From Acidobacteriota bacterium (lineage in GTDB: Bacteria > Acidobacteriota > Thermoanaerobaculia > Multivoradales > SZUA-115): a stretch of 51,174 nucleotides of DNA. This document shows, piece after piece, positions 27,542 to 36,450 of this stretch. Both the position numbers and the translations under genes were made by a program. The stretch lies in NCBI GenBank assembly GCA_024277255.1, contig JAJRVQ010000068.1, positions 1 through 51,174 on the forward strand. The letters are read 5' to 3'. The notes beneath the pieces were generated by a model. The model ran no database searches. It was given only the letters and a program-made list of their open reading frames with translations, and was not told the DNA's origin. The stretch's first letter is position 1, and each line of letters opens with the position of its first letter.

Positions 27542-28048
27542 TTGAATCACCCTATACCCACCGTCGTCGACAAGCGAAGGAGAGTTTTCTCGCTGCGCTC
27601 TTCGGCGGGGTACACGTTGGCCGAGCTGGTGATGGTGGCGACTCTGCTGATCATCCTGGCCGCGACTGGCCTCCCCTTGGCCCGTTTCGCGGTGAAGCAG
27701 AACAAAGAGGCCGAGTTACGCCAGGCGTTGCGTTCGATGCGCTTGGCGGTCGACGAGTACAAACGCTACAGCGATGCCGGCTTGCTGCCGGTGGACCTCG
27801 GCACCGAGGGCTACCCGTCGGAGTTGGAACTCTTGGTGGAAGGGGTCGATCTCGTCGGCCAGATCGATCGCAAGGTTCGTTTCCTGCGTCGCATTCCGAT
27901 CGATCCGATGACCGGGGAGCAAGAGTGGGGACTGCGCAGCTTCCAAGATGATTGGGACGCCACCAGCTGGGGTGGCGAGAACGTTTTCGACGTCTATTCC
28001 CTTTCCGAGGGAGTGGGACTCAACGGGATCCCATACGAGAATTGGTGA
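27542..28048 (+). CDS. Pseudopilin, prepilin-type N-terminus
   Basis: 168 residues from TTG 27542, the only plausible start before the prepilin signal. The leader ends at A-G followed by YTLAELVMVATLLIIL, with the glutamate five residues after the cleavage glycine. Prepilin peptidase would cut after that glycine. Soluble C-terminus resembles GspG-type major pseudopilins. It stands 58 bases after the secretin. Confidence 0.8.
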   Translation: MNHPIPTVVDKRRRVFSLRSSAGYTLAELVMVATLLIILAATGLPLARFAVKQNKEAELRQALRSMRLAVDEYKRYSDAGLLPVDLGTEGYPSELELLVEGVDLVGQIDRKVRFLRRIPIDPMTGEQEWGLRSFQDDWDATSWGGENVFDVYSLSEGVGLNGIPYENW

Positions 28049-28055
28049 ACGAGCA

Positions 28056-28508
28056 ATGAGACGGACTCAACCTTTCCGAGCAGCCGGAGGCAAGTCACGC
28101 GGCGAGCGAGGCTTTACTTTGATCGAACTGATCGTGGTGATCGCGATCGTGGGAATCCTCGCCGCGATCTCGCTACCGCGACTTATCGACAAGCCTCGGC
28201 GCGCCCAGGAGGCGGTCCTCAAGACCAACCTCCACCATTTACGCAGCCAGCTCGATGCCTACTATGGAGCCAACGGTTTCTACCCGGCCGCCCTGGAAGA
28301 TCTGGTGGACGAAGGGTTCTTCCGTGCCGTGCCGAAGGACCCCATCGTCGGCGATAACGAGAGCTGGCTGATCGACTACGACGAGCCGGATTTCGACGAA
28401 GACGCGGCGGAAACGGACCACTCGGAGAGCGGAGAGCCGGGCATTATCGATGTTCACTCCAGTGCTCCGGGAACGGCGTTGGATGGAACTCTTTACAGTG
28501 ACTGGTAG
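28056..28508 (+). CDS. gspG: GspG-like pseudopilin
   Basis: 150 residues; ATG 28056. The prepilin signal R-G followed by FTLIELIVVIAIVGIL has the canonical glutamate at position 5. The globular part matches the short GspG/type II pseudopilin pattern (Y-P-A-A-L-E-D-L near residue 82). Its tail is rich in Asp and Glu, and it is seven bases downstream of the previous pseudopilin. Confidence 0.85.
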   Translation: MRRTQPFRAAGGKSRGERGFTLIELIVVIAIVGILAAISLPRLIDKPRRAQEAVLKTNLHHLRSQLDAYYGANGFYPAALEDLVDEGFFRAVPKDPIVGDNESWLIDYDEPDFDEDAAETDHSESGEPGIIDVHSSAPGTALDGTLYSDW

Positions 28509-29403
28509 CTTCCCGCCCGTTGGGCGTGGTGACGACCAGCGTGGCTACACGCTGGTCGCCCTCATCGTCGCGGTGACCGTGCTCAACGTCCTGCTCGCCG
28601 TGGCTCTGCCATTGTGGAGCCAACAGATCCAGCGGCAGAAGGAGGAAGAGCTGATCTCGCGGGGATTGCAGTACGCGCAGGCGATTCAGGTCTTTCAAAC
28701 CCGTTATGGGCGGCTGCCGATCCGCCTCGAAGAGCTGATCGAGGTCAAGCCTCGGTGCATTCGCCAGCTGTGGAAAGACCCGATGACCAAAGACGGCAAA
28801 TGGGGATTGATCTTCCAAGGGGCCAACGGTGGCCGAATTGCCGCACCCAACCCCAACGCTCAGCCGGGTGGGCGCGGAGGGCGGCCGCCGGCCGGAACAT
28901 TGGCGCAGGGCACCAGTCCGGGGTTGGAGCGCGGAGATCAAGGGGATCAGGTCACGGTAGGACCGATTTCGGGCGTCTACAGCCGCAGCACCGAAGATTC
29001 GATCCTGACCTTCGCCGATGCCAAGAAACACAGCGAGTGGAAGTTCGACACCCAGCTGCTGGCGTCGACGATCGCGGTAGGTACTCAGCAAGCGAACTCT
29101 CCCGCCGTCACCGCGATCATGCCGGCGCGATGGATCGGCCGCCCGTTCCGCAAGGGCATCACCGTGCAGTTACAAAGGCCCAATCGGCGGATCCCTCAGG
29201 GATCGGGACCCGGTGGAGCCGTTCAGCCGGGACAGACGCAACCGGGCTCCGCAGTGGGCAACCCGCAGCGACAGTCCAGCCCGTTTGGCGTGGGCGGCAA
29301 TCGCGGTGGGCGGGGAGCCGGTGCCGGGCAAGACGGCCAGCGCAACAACGGGCGGCGGCAGGGTTCGAGTTTTGGCCGGCAGGGAAACGGACGCCGTCCG
29401 TGA
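28483..29403 (+). CDS. Third pseudopilin, lacking Glu5, with Gly/Arg/Gln-rich tail
   Basis: 306 residues from ATG 28483, which overlaps the previous gene by 26 bases; ATG 28450 would add 11 residues. The prepilin signal Q-R-G followed by [10 protein letters not shown] has Ala where nearly all pilins have Glu5. The absence of Glu5 is typical of the minor tip pseudopilin GspK. A long C-terminal tail (about 210-306) is of low complexity, rich in Gly, Arg, Gln, Pro and Ser. It ends the structural part of the operon. Confidence 0.7.
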   Translation: MELFTVTGSFPPVGRGDDQRGYTLVALIVAVTVLNVLLAVALPLWSQQIQRQKEEELISRGLQYAQAIQVFQTRYGRLPIRLEELIEVKPRCIRQLWKDPMTKDGKWGLIFQGANGGRIAAPNPNAQPGGRGGRPPAGTLAQGTSPGLERGDQGDQVTVGPISGVYSRSTEDSILTFADAKKHSEWKFDTQLLASTIAVGTQQANSPAVTAIMPARWIGRPFRKGITVQLQRPNRRIPQGSGPGGAVQPGQTQPGSAVGNPQRQSSPFGVGGNRGGRGAGAGQDGQRNNGRRQGSSFGRQGNGRRP

Positions 29404-29413
29404 GTCTGTCGCG

Positions 29414-29908
29414 GTGACCCGGCACGGTTTGACGCGTCACGGTGAGTTCGTGGTCCGGGTTCAGCGGTTGGCTCACGGCGCCGGTCTACCGTTGCCGCAA
29501 CCGCAGACCGCCGGCAGCGCCGGCGCCGACTTGCCGGCCGCAGTCGGAGCCGAAGCGCCCATCACCATCGAGCCGGGCGGCTACGCGATGGTTCCGACCG
29601 GCTTGGCATTGGCCATCCCGGCCGGTTGGGAAGGGCAGGTGAGGCCGCGCAGCGGTTTGGCCGCGCGCCATGGGGTGACGTTGCTCAACAGCCCCGGAAC
29701 GATAGACAGCGACTACCGCGGCGAGGTGCGGGTGCTGCTGATCAACCACGGGAGCCAGCCCTTTGTGGTGCGCCGCGGGGAGCGCGTCGCGCAGCTGGTC
29801 TTGGCGCCGGTGGCGCTGGCGGACTCCACGCTCCGCTTCGAAGAGGTCTCCTCCCTGAACGAAACGGAGCGTGGCGCCGGCGGATTCGGCTCCACCGGTC
29901 TTGGTTAG
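29414..29908 (+). CDS. dut: Deoxyuridine 5'-triphosphate nucleotidohydrolase (dUTPase)
   Basis: 164 residues from GTG 29414, ten bases after the third pseudopilin. All five dUTPase motifs are seen: A-G-A-D-L near residue 35, R-P-R-S-G-L (motif 2), G-T-I-D-S-D-Y-R-G (motif 3), R-G-E-R-V-A-Q-L (motif 4) and a Gly-rich C-terminus [10 protein letters not shown] (motif 5). The enzyme hydrolyses dUTP to dUMP and pyrophosphate as a trimer. It seems to ride on the secretion operon only by position. Confidence 0.93.
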   Translation: MTRHGLTRHGEFVVRVQRLAHGAGLPLPQPQTAGSAGADLPAAVGAEAPITIEPGGYAMVPTGLALAIPAGWEGQVRPRSGLAARHGVTLLNSPGTIDSDYRGEVRVLLINHGSQPFVVRRGERVAQLVLAPVALADSTLRFEEVSSLNETERGAGGFGSTGLG

Positions 29909-29920
29909 CGTAGGCGAAGC

Positions 29921-31504
29921 TCAGTACCAGATTTCGATGTCGTCGAGCAGCAGATAGCCGCCGTCGGGTTTGGCGCTGGTGGAACCGGTGGTCGTGTTGG
30001 TGGCTCCAAAGTCGAGCTGGTCGATGCGAGAGCCACCGTTGTCGAGAGTCTGTGTGCTTCTCTTCAAGGTGGTGCCGGTGACCTGGAAGTCAAAACCGCC
30101 CGTCGAACCGGCGGTAGCCGCCCACCAGGCGAGGTCCACCTGTAGCGGACCCTCCTCGTCGAAAAAGACGAGCCACGGGGAGATCGACTGAGAACCGTCG
30201 TCCTGAACGGCCAGAAGGCGCAGCTTGACGCGGTCCGAGCGCCTGCGAAGTTCGACTTCGAACGCCGGCGTGGAGTTGACGGGATCGCTCGCCACCACCA
30301 ATCGTGTCCTCGTTCCCGCGCTCAGCGAGTAGCCATCCAGCATGAAGCGCAGGCGTAGGGAGTGCTCGTCGTTAGTCGTGGAATGGACCATCGCCGCTGT
30401 AGTGCCGATGGCCGCGGTGACACTGAAGGAGCGCTGAGTCAAGGAGGAGGCCAGCGAATTGACCGCCAGTTGGCCGTTCGGTGTGATGGTGGACCAGGAG
30501 TCGAAGGAGTTACTCTCGGCGCCGTCGGCGAAGCGCGGCCGGTAGCGAAGAGGCTGTTCGCTGGTCCACATCCGGACGTTCAAGAAGTCGAGAGTACCCG
30601 GGCCGCCGGTCGAGTCCATGGTGCCGAAGCGCTGGGCGAGAGTTGCCGCAGTGGTGAATCCATGGTTTTCAAGAGCGGTCAGTTCACCGACCATTTCACC
30701 GTCGACAAGCAGGATCAATCCGCCGTCGCCGGCGCCGCCGGCGTGCTCCATCCACCAGGTAACTTCGATCGCGTTCTGTGAGATCGGGACCTTGGCGGTG
30801 TCGACGTAACTGCCGTCATCGAGCCAAGCGCGAGCGAAGATCATCTCGCCGCTCTCGAGAATGAGTTCGAATGCACTTGTGTTGCCGAAGCTGGTGCGAG
30901 CGATCACCGTTGCGCAGACATCGCACTCGCCGACGTCCAGTTCGAAGATCATGGTGCCCCCGGATGGCGGTTCGGGGTCGTTGGCCAGCGAGCTGTAGAG
31001 GAGAAACCCGTCCTGGCCATTCACCGTGGCGGTAAATGACTGCGCCCCGGGGGGCGGCGTGGTCGGCGGCGATAGGCTCAGAAGGTCGAGTCGACTCCAC
31101 GCCGGCGCGGTGGCACCAGGCGGATCCAGTGGTACGAGAGAGACCTTCAGGTCGGCGACCAGGAAGACGGTGGCGTTGATCGTGAGGGTCTGGTTGTCCG
31201 CACCGGATGCCGAGTAGCTGTATTGAAAGCTGTCGAGTCCGAACTGGCGAAAACCAGGGCTCGGCGAGTAGGTGACGGAGTTGGCGCCGACGGAGAGGCT
31301 GCCGCGGCTGGTAGACGAGAAGGTCGGCGTGGTACTGGGGGGGCCGGCCATGTCGTTGGCCGTGAGGCGATCGAATGAGATCTCTGTTGGGCCGGTGAGG
31401 CGAGAGAGGAAGATCAGATCGTTCTGTGCCGAGGTTGGTGCAGCCCACAGGATGAGCGCCGCGAGAGCAGCGAACAAGACGGAGGTACAGGTATTGAATC
31501 TCAT
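29921..31504 (-). CDS. Large secreted protein with Ig-like (cadherin-type) N-terminus
   Basis: 527 residues; ATG 31504 is chosen because AAGGGAG lies just upstream and a signal peptide follows (cleavage near TSAQ-NDL). The N-terminal ~100 residues resemble Big_9-like/cadherin-type repeats (S-F-Q-Y-S-Y-S-A-S-G-A-D ending strand). The rest is beta-rich with no enzyme motif; two segments (about 190-310 and 330-527) show lectin-like or jelly-roll-like strand patterns. It converges on dut with 12 bases between them. No recognised function; likely surface or extracellular. Confidence 0.6.
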   Translation of the reverse strand: MRFNTCTSVLFAALAALILWAAPTSAQNDLIFLSRLTGPTEISFDRLTANDMAGPPSTTPTFSSTSRGSLSVGANSVTYSPSPGFRQFGLDSFQYSYSASGADNQTLTINATVFLVADLKVSLVPLDPPGATAPAWSRLDLLSLSPPTTPPPGAQSFTATVNGQDGFLLYSSLANDPEPPSGGTMIFELDVGECDVCATVIARTSFGNTSAFELILESGEMIFARAWLDDGSYVDTAKVPISQNAIEVTWWMEHAGGAGDGGLILLVDGEMVGELTALENHGFTTAATLAQRFGTMDSTGGPGTLDFLNVRMWTSEQPLRYRPRFADGAESNSFDSWSTITPNGQLAVNSLASSLTQRSFSVTAAIGTTAAMVHSTTNDEHSLRLRFMLDGYSLSAGTRTRLVVASDPVNSTPAFEVELRRRSDRVKLRLLAVQDDGSQSISPWLVFFDEEGPLQVDLAWWAATAGSTGGFDFQVTGTTLKRSTQTLDNGGSRIDQLDFGATNTTTGSTSAKPDGGYLLLDDIEIWY

Positions 31505-31664
31505 GGTATCTACTCCCTTCCGAGTGATCCGAGTCAAGACTGGTACGTGTTCCCACAGACAAATCTGAAGGCGATCCACGCCCCCCTGCAAGATTCGGCG
31601 AAAAAGGGAGGGTATTTTGTATCAGGAAATATTGGCTGCGGTTTCTGAGGTTAGCTAGGTCGCT

Positions 31665-31670
31665 TAGAAT
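31665..31670 (+). promoter_or_regulatory. Candidate -10 close to the ECF sigma start
   Basis: TAGAAT lies ten bases before the ATG at 31681, with a weak TTTCTG 17 bases upstream of it. Transcription would then begin at or within a few bases of the ATG, giving a leaderless or near-leaderless mRNA. No Shine-Dalgarno sequence precedes the ATG, which agrees. The weak -35 makes this tentative. Confidence 0.25.
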
Positions 31671-31680
31671 CGCAATTCCT

Positions 31681-32265
31681 ATGCCGAACTCGACCTCACC
31701 CCACGACTCGCATGAAATTACCCGGCTGCTCGATGCTTGGGGTGAGGGCAGCCGCTCGGCCTTGGATGAGTTGATGCCGCTGGTGGCCACTGAGTTACGC
31801 CGCCTGGCGAAGAACTACATGCGTCAGGAGCGGTCCGGCCATACGCTGGAGCCGACGGCATTGGTCAATGAACTCTACCTGCGGCTGGTTGGCCGCCGGG
31901 AGATGAACTGGAAAGACCGGGCCCATTTCTTTGCCTTTTCGGCGACGACGATGCGACGTATCTTGGTGGACCATGCGCGCGGCAAGCGAACCTCGAAACG
32001 CGGTCAAGGGATTCAGTGGCTACCCCTCGATGAGGCGGTGGACCAGGCTCAGGAGATGGATCTGGTGGCTCTCGACGATGCTCTCCAGACGTTGGAGAGG
32101 ATGCGCGAACGGCAGGCACGCATCATCGAGTTGCGCTGCTTCACTGGCTTGGCGATGCGGGAGATCGCCGACATGCTCGACATTAGCCTGGCTACGGCAA
32201 ATAGGGAGTGGGCCAGCGCTCGAGCGTGGTTGTTCAGGGAACTCAACTTGCGAGAGCGGGGATGA
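31681..32265 (+). CDS. ECF RNA polymerase sigma factor (Sig-70_X6 type)
   Basis: 194 residues. The N-terminus I-T-R-L-L-D-A-W-G-x-G and the core E-L-R-R-L-A-K-N-Y-M, followed by H-T-L-E-P-T-A-L-V-N-E-x-Y-L-R-L and D-R-A-H-F-F-A-x-x-A-x-x-M-R-R-I-L-V-D-H-A-R, are the hallmarks of TIGR02999 ECF factors abundant in Acidobacteria and Planctomycetes. They are usually encoded beside a serine/threonine kinase, as here: its stop overlaps the kinase start (ATGA). The kinase probably controls the sigma factor by phosphorylation. Confidence 0.92.
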   Translation: MPNSTSPHDSHEITRLLDAWGEGSRSALDELMPLVATELRRLAKNYMRQERSGHTLEPTALVNELYLRLVGRREMNWKDRAHFFAFSATTMRRILVDHARGKRTSKRGQGIQWLPLDEAVDQAQEMDLVALDDALQTLERMRERQARIIELRCFTGLAMREIADMLDISLATANREWASARAWLFRELNLRERG

Positions 32266-35195
32266 ACCCGCAGCGGTGGGACGAGGTTCTGGCGCTCTTC
32301 GATCGGGCGCGCGAAATGGAGCCCACGAAACGTAACGCCTTTGTTCGTCAGGCTAGCGGTGAGGATCGAGAACTCGAGGCGGAGGTTTGCTCCCTCTTGC
32401 ACGCAGACGATTCGGCGGACCGATTCCTCGTCGAACCGTTGTTTCACCTGCTGGCGGACGAAGCGGAGACAGTCCAACCAAGTGGCGGTGAGGTGGCCTC
32501 CTCGCGCAGGCTGGGTGCCTACCTGTTGGAAAAACCTCTGGGCAAAGGTGGGATGGGTGCCGTTTGGCTGGCGTCGCGCGCCGATGGCAGCTACCAGGGA
32601 GAGGTGGCGATCAAGCTGCTGCGTCGCGATATCGACACTAGCAACCTGGTGGCCCGATTCGAGAGTGAGCGCCAGATCTTGGCGGGTCTGCGCCATCCGC
32701 ATATCGCTCGGCTTCTCGACGGGGGCGCGACGGAAGAAGGCCGCCCTTACCTGGTCATGGAGCACGTCGACGGTGTGCCAATCGATCACTACTGCCAGGC
32801 GCATCGACTCGCCATCCGCGATCGCCTGGAGATCTTTCGCAAGGTTTGCGGAGCAGTCCAGTTCGCCCATCAGAATCTGGTCGTTCACCGAGACCTGAAG
32901 GCGAGCAACATCCTTGTGGATCAGGATGGCGAACCCAAACTTCTCGATTTCGGAGTGGCGAAACTTCTCGCGCCGCAAGGCTTGGTCGGCCCCGGCGGAA
33001 TGAGCGGCATTGGTATGACGGGAAGAGGCATGACCGGTACCGGGATGGCGCCGATGACCCTCTCGGCGGCCAGTCCGGAGCAGCTACGAAACCGGCCGGT
33101 GACCACCGCAACCGATGTCTATTCACTGGGCTTGCTCCTCTTTCGGCTGCTCACCGGCAAGGCTGCCTTCCTTCTCGAAGGGCAGTCGGCCGAGGAGATC
33201 ATCTCGATCATCTGTGAGCAGGAGCCGCCGGCACCATCGGCGGTCCTCGATCAGAGCTCGCCTATCCGCCGCCAGCTTTCCGGTGATCTGGACACCATCG
33301 TCCTCAAGGCGTTACGCAAGGAACCGGCTCGCCGCTTCGCCTCGGCGCAGGCCCTCGCCGACGATCTGGAGAGATACCAGCGCGGCTTGCCGGTGCGTTC
33401 GCGCCCCGATACCTTTGGCTACCGTTGGGGTAAGTTCATACGCCGCCACCGGTGGGCGGTGACCGCGGCGGCCACTGCCCTGGCCGGTCTGATCCTCTTC
33501 ACCGCGCTCTTGCTGGTGCAACAGAGACGGGTTGAGAGAGAGCAGCGACGAACCGATGATCTGAACAGATTTCTGCAAGGAATCCTCTACAGCGCCGACC
33601 CACAGGTCGCCCAGGGACGCGAAGTGACCGTTCGCGAACTGCTCGATGAAGCGGCTCTGCGCGTGGGCAGTGACTTCGCCAACCAACCGGATCTGCGCGC
33701 CAGCGGCATGTTGACCATCGGCAAGGTCTACTTGAGCCTGGGCGAATTCGAGAAGGCCGAACCGTTGCTCGAGCAGGCGCGGCAGCTGCTGGCGCCGTTG
33801 GCCTGGGTGGGCCAGCGTCTGCGGATGGAAGTGGTGCGGGCCTTGGCTGAGCAGAAGTTGTTGGCTGGCGAGTATGGCCGTTCGGAAGAACTCTACCGGC
33901 AGTCGGTGGCGGCTTTTTCAGCAGGTAGAGAGAGAGAACAGCTGGAGCGCAGTCTCGCCGGGCTGTCGCAAGCGCTGGCGCGGCAAGGGCGGCACGAAGA
34001 GGCGGTGGCTCTGAGCTCCCAGGCGCTGGCCTTGGCGCGGGATGTGTATGGTGCGAATGACCGCCGGGTGGCGGAAGATCTCGGGGAACTCGCCGGGCTT
34101 CAATTCAGGCAGGGTGCCTTCGCTGAAGCGGCCGATTCCTACCAGCAGGCACTCGACCTGGCGATCACCGTCCACGGCGAAACCCACCCGACCGTCGCCA
34201 ACCTCTACAACGGTCTGGCCTTGGCGACCAAGTCTCTGGGCGACGCGTCCGCGGCCGAGGCGGCGTTGCGCCAGGCACTGCTCCTTCAGCAGCGTCTCTA
34301 TGAGGATTCCCATCCCAGCCTGGCGACGACCCGGCACAACCTGGCTGCCCTGCTGGCGGATGGAGCGCGACTCGAAGAGGCCGAGACACTCGCCCGCCTG
34401 GCTCTGGCCGCCCGCCGTGAGGGCTACGTCGAGGGACACCCCAAAGTTGGGGAAACCCTCGACCTGCTCGGCCTGATTCGCCGCCGCCGCGGCGATGTGC
34501 AAGGGGCGTATCAGTTGCACGCCGAGGCGTTGACGGTTCTGGTTCCCGCCCTGGGTGAAGAACACGAGTTCGTCGCCGTGGCGCGCCACAACCAGGCTCA
34601 GGCGGCGATCGATCTAGAGCTCTTAGACCAAGGCGAAGAGCTACTGCGCCAAGCTCGGGCCGGCTTTCGTGCCGCTTACGGCGATGATCATCCGCAGCTG
34701 GTGGTGGTGCTCAACAGCCTGGCGATCTTGCTCAAGAAGCAGGGAAAACTGGCCTCGGCGGAAGAGGTCTACCGAGAGGTTCTGGAGCTGCAAGAGCGCA
34801 AGCTGGGCGCCGAGCATCCGCGCACCGCGGGGGTCCAGCACAACCTCGCCGTGCTCTTGCAGTCGACGGGGGCCGCCCGCGAAGCGGAGGAATTGTTGCG
34901 CCAAGCGCTGCCGGTCTTCGAGCGAACTCTCGGCGCTTCACATCGCAGCGTCGGGGTCTGCTGGAAAAGTCTGGCCCAGGTGCTGCGCGACCAGGAACGC
35001 TTCGAGGAGGCTGAGGCGGCGCTTGTGCAAGCGCTGCCGATTCTGCAACAAGGCTACCCGGAAGCCCACCGAGCGCGGCTCTCGGCCCTCATCCTCGAAG
35101 CAGAGATTTTGCACGGCCTGGGAAGATCGGACGAGGCCCGAGAATTGCTCAACGAAACGCTGCACGTGGCGCGAACCCATGGCAAGAGCAAATAA
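32262..35195 (+). CDS. Membrane serine/threonine kinase with TPR sensor and unusual activation loop
   Basis: 977 residues; ATG 32262. The kinase domain (about 88-370) has the P-loop G-K-G-G-M-G, K118 in VAIK, H209-R-D-L-K-A-S-N and D229-F-G, so it should be active. Between DFG and the S-P-E motif lies a Gly/Met/Thr-rich segment (about 241-265) of repeated G-M-T-G and G-M-S-G units, unusual in this loop. A single membrane helix (about 397-419) is followed by 500 residues of TPR-like repeats with E-x-x-Y-R-x-x-L-x-L patterns, probably the sensing or scaffold part. It is coupled to the preceding sigma factor, its likely target. Confidence 0.92.
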   Translation: MNPQRWDEVLALFDRAREMEPTKRNAFVRQASGEDRELEAEVCSLLHADDSADRFLVEPLFHLLADEAETVQPSGGEVASSRRLGAYLLEKPLGKGGMGAVWLASRADGSYQGEVAIKLLRRDIDTSNLVARFESERQILAGLRHPHIARLLDGGATEEGRPYLVMEHVDGVPIDHYCQAHRLAIRDRLEIFRKVCGAVQFAHQNLVVHRDLKASNILVDQDGEPKLLDFGVAKLLAPQGLVGPGGMSGIGMTGRGMTGTGMAPMTLSAASPEQLRNRPVTTATDVYSLGLLLFRLLTGKAAFLLEGQSAEEIISIICEQEPPAPSAVLDQSSPIRRQLSGDLDTIVLKALRKEPARRFASAQALADDLERYQRGLPVRSRPDTFGYRWGKFIRRHRWAVTAAATALAGLILFTALLLVQQRRVEREQRRTDDLNRFLQGILYSADPQVAQGREVTVRELLDEAALRVGSDFANQPDLRASGMLTIGKVYLSLGEFEKAEPLLEQARQLLAPLAWVGQRLRMEVVRALAEQKLLAGEYGRSEELYRQSVAAFSAGREREQLERSLAGLSQALARQGRHEEAVALSSQALALARDVYGANDRRVAEDLGELAGLQFRQGAFAEAADSYQQALDLAITVHGETHPTVANLYNGLALATKSLGDASAAEAALRQALLLQQRLYEDSHPSLATTRHNLAALLADGARLEEAETLARLALAARREGYVEGHPKVGETLDLLGLIRRRRGDVQGAYQLHAEALTVLVPALGEEHEFVAVARHNQAQAAIDLELLDQGEELLRQARAGFRAAYGDDHPQLVVVLNSLAILLKKQGKLASAEEVYREVLELQERKLGAEHPRTAGVQHNLAVLLQSTGAAREAEELLRQALPVFERTLGASHRSVGVCWKSLAQVLRDQERFEEAEAALVQALPILQQGYPEAHRARLSALILEAEILHGLGRSDEARELLNETLHVARTHGKSK

Positions 35196-35230
35196 GAAGC
35201 CGAGGCGCTCGAGGTGATGAGGGCCGTCGG

Positions 35231-35785
35231 TTAGCCCGCTGGCGCAGTGCGAGCCAGGAAATCGGCGGAGACTCGTCCCGCACGGTGTCGTGTCACCAAG
35301 CCGGCGGGATCGATCAGCAGGGTTTGCGGCACGGCGTGAATGCCGTTGAGTTGCTGGAAGAGGCGTCGATCCTTGGGCACGACGGCCGGGAAAGGCAAGG
35401 CCGAGCGTTCGACAAAGTCGGCCACCTGCGAGGTTGGATCGAGGCCAACACCCAGAAAACGGTACTCCTCGCCGAACTGGTCGTAGAGATCGAGCCAGGC
35501 ATCGAGGTGAGTGTTACAGCTGGCACAATTGGCGGAGAAGAGGAAGAGTACCGTAGGCTTGCCGGCGGCCTCGATGCCCCACACGGCGGGCCTGTCGTCA
35601 GGCGTGGTGATCTCCAAACGAGCGAATGAACTACCGAGGGCCGGCGTTCGGTCGCCGGGAAAGGCGGTGTCCAGGGCCTCATTCCATTGCCGATTCTGAT
35701 GGCCCACGAAAAGTAGTGCGGCGGTCAACAGGACCAGGAGAAGATGAACTAGGGTCGAGTAGGTCAGGAAACGGCGTTGCCTCAT
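35231..35785 (-). CDS. Membrane-anchored thioredoxin-fold redoxin (TlpA/AhpC-TSA-like)
   Basis: 184 residues: an N-terminal membrane anchor, then a thioredoxin fold with the active site C-A-S-C (about 85-88). A cis-proline is likely at the V-P-Q motif near the end. The fold faces the periplasm, and such proteins reduce or oxidise disulfides. Its convergent neighbour is the kinase and it lies 116 bases before a small Cys-rich secreted protein on the same strand, a possible substrate or partner. Confidence 0.8.
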   Translation of the reverse strand: MRQRRFLTYSTLVHLLLVLLTAALLFVGHQNRQWNEALDTAFPGDRTPALGSSFARLEITTPDDRPAVWGIEAAGKPTVLFLFSANCASCNTHLDAWLDLYDQFGEEYRFLGVGLDPTSQVADFVERSALPFPAVVPKDRRLFQQLNGIHAVPQTLLIDPAGLVTRHRAGRVSADFLARTAPAG

Positions 35786-35901
35786 CGATTTCTCCTTTTC
35801 AGGGCGCCGGAAACCAAGGTCGGTGTAGGGTTAAGAAGAGAGAAGGCTCGACCGTGATGGTGAGCCTCCTCTCATCTGCACTGGCTATGTCGATACTGTG
35901 G

Positions 35902-36261
35902 TTACATCAACGGCGGGCCGCCGGGGATGCAGGAACCAGTGGCGCCACTGCGGCAATTGAAGGCCACGACGCCGTCGACGACCTTCTGTCCGTTGGAGCT
36001 GTAGCAGCTGCTGGTCACCGTGGTGGTCGGTATTCCGCACTGGCTGTGATACTGCGAGTTGCAGACTTGCGCCGGAATCGCCGCGGCCTGGTTGTAAAGA
36101 TCGGAGGTGGCCGCACTGCAAGTTGCACCATGGCCCCAAACACCGCGAGACAGGCTGATGTCACAAAGCAAGCACTCGATGCCCTGCGCCGAAGTCGGAA
36201 TGAAAGTTACCGTGAGAGCGGCCACCGCCGCCATACAGAGGACGATTTTCAAGAGTCGCAT
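35902..36261 (-). CDS. Small secreted Cys-rich protein
   Basis: 119 residues from ATG 36261 (TTGGAG upstream). A signal peptide (cleavage near TSAQ-GIE) leaves a mature protein of about 93 residues with eight cysteines, enough for four disulfides; the first pair is E-C-L-L-C. The C-terminus ends in P-G-G-P-P-L-M. Not recognised. The gene precedes a thioredoxin-fold gene on the same strand, which suggests disulfide handling. It may be a structural or bioactive extracellular peptide. Confidence 0.55.
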   Translation of the reverse strand: MRLLKIVLCMAAVAALTVTFIPTSAQGIECLLCDISLSRGVWGHGATCSAATSDLYNQAAAIPAQVCNSQYHSQCGIPTTTVTSSCYSSNGQKVVDGVVAFNCRSGATGSCIPGGPPLM

Positions 36262-36450
36262 GAAAGATGCTCCAAGTTCCGTAGCTGAACGTCCAAAGAG
36301 ACGCACACCGATGAATTGCAACAACGAGCTCGCCGACCAGAAACGACGACAACCGCCGCTTCCTATGAGGTAAGGCGCGGGAGCGGAGGTGAACGTGTCA
36401 CGAGCGTCAGGGAGCGCCTTGCTTTCCCACCCGCCCTCCCTCCCTCTTGT

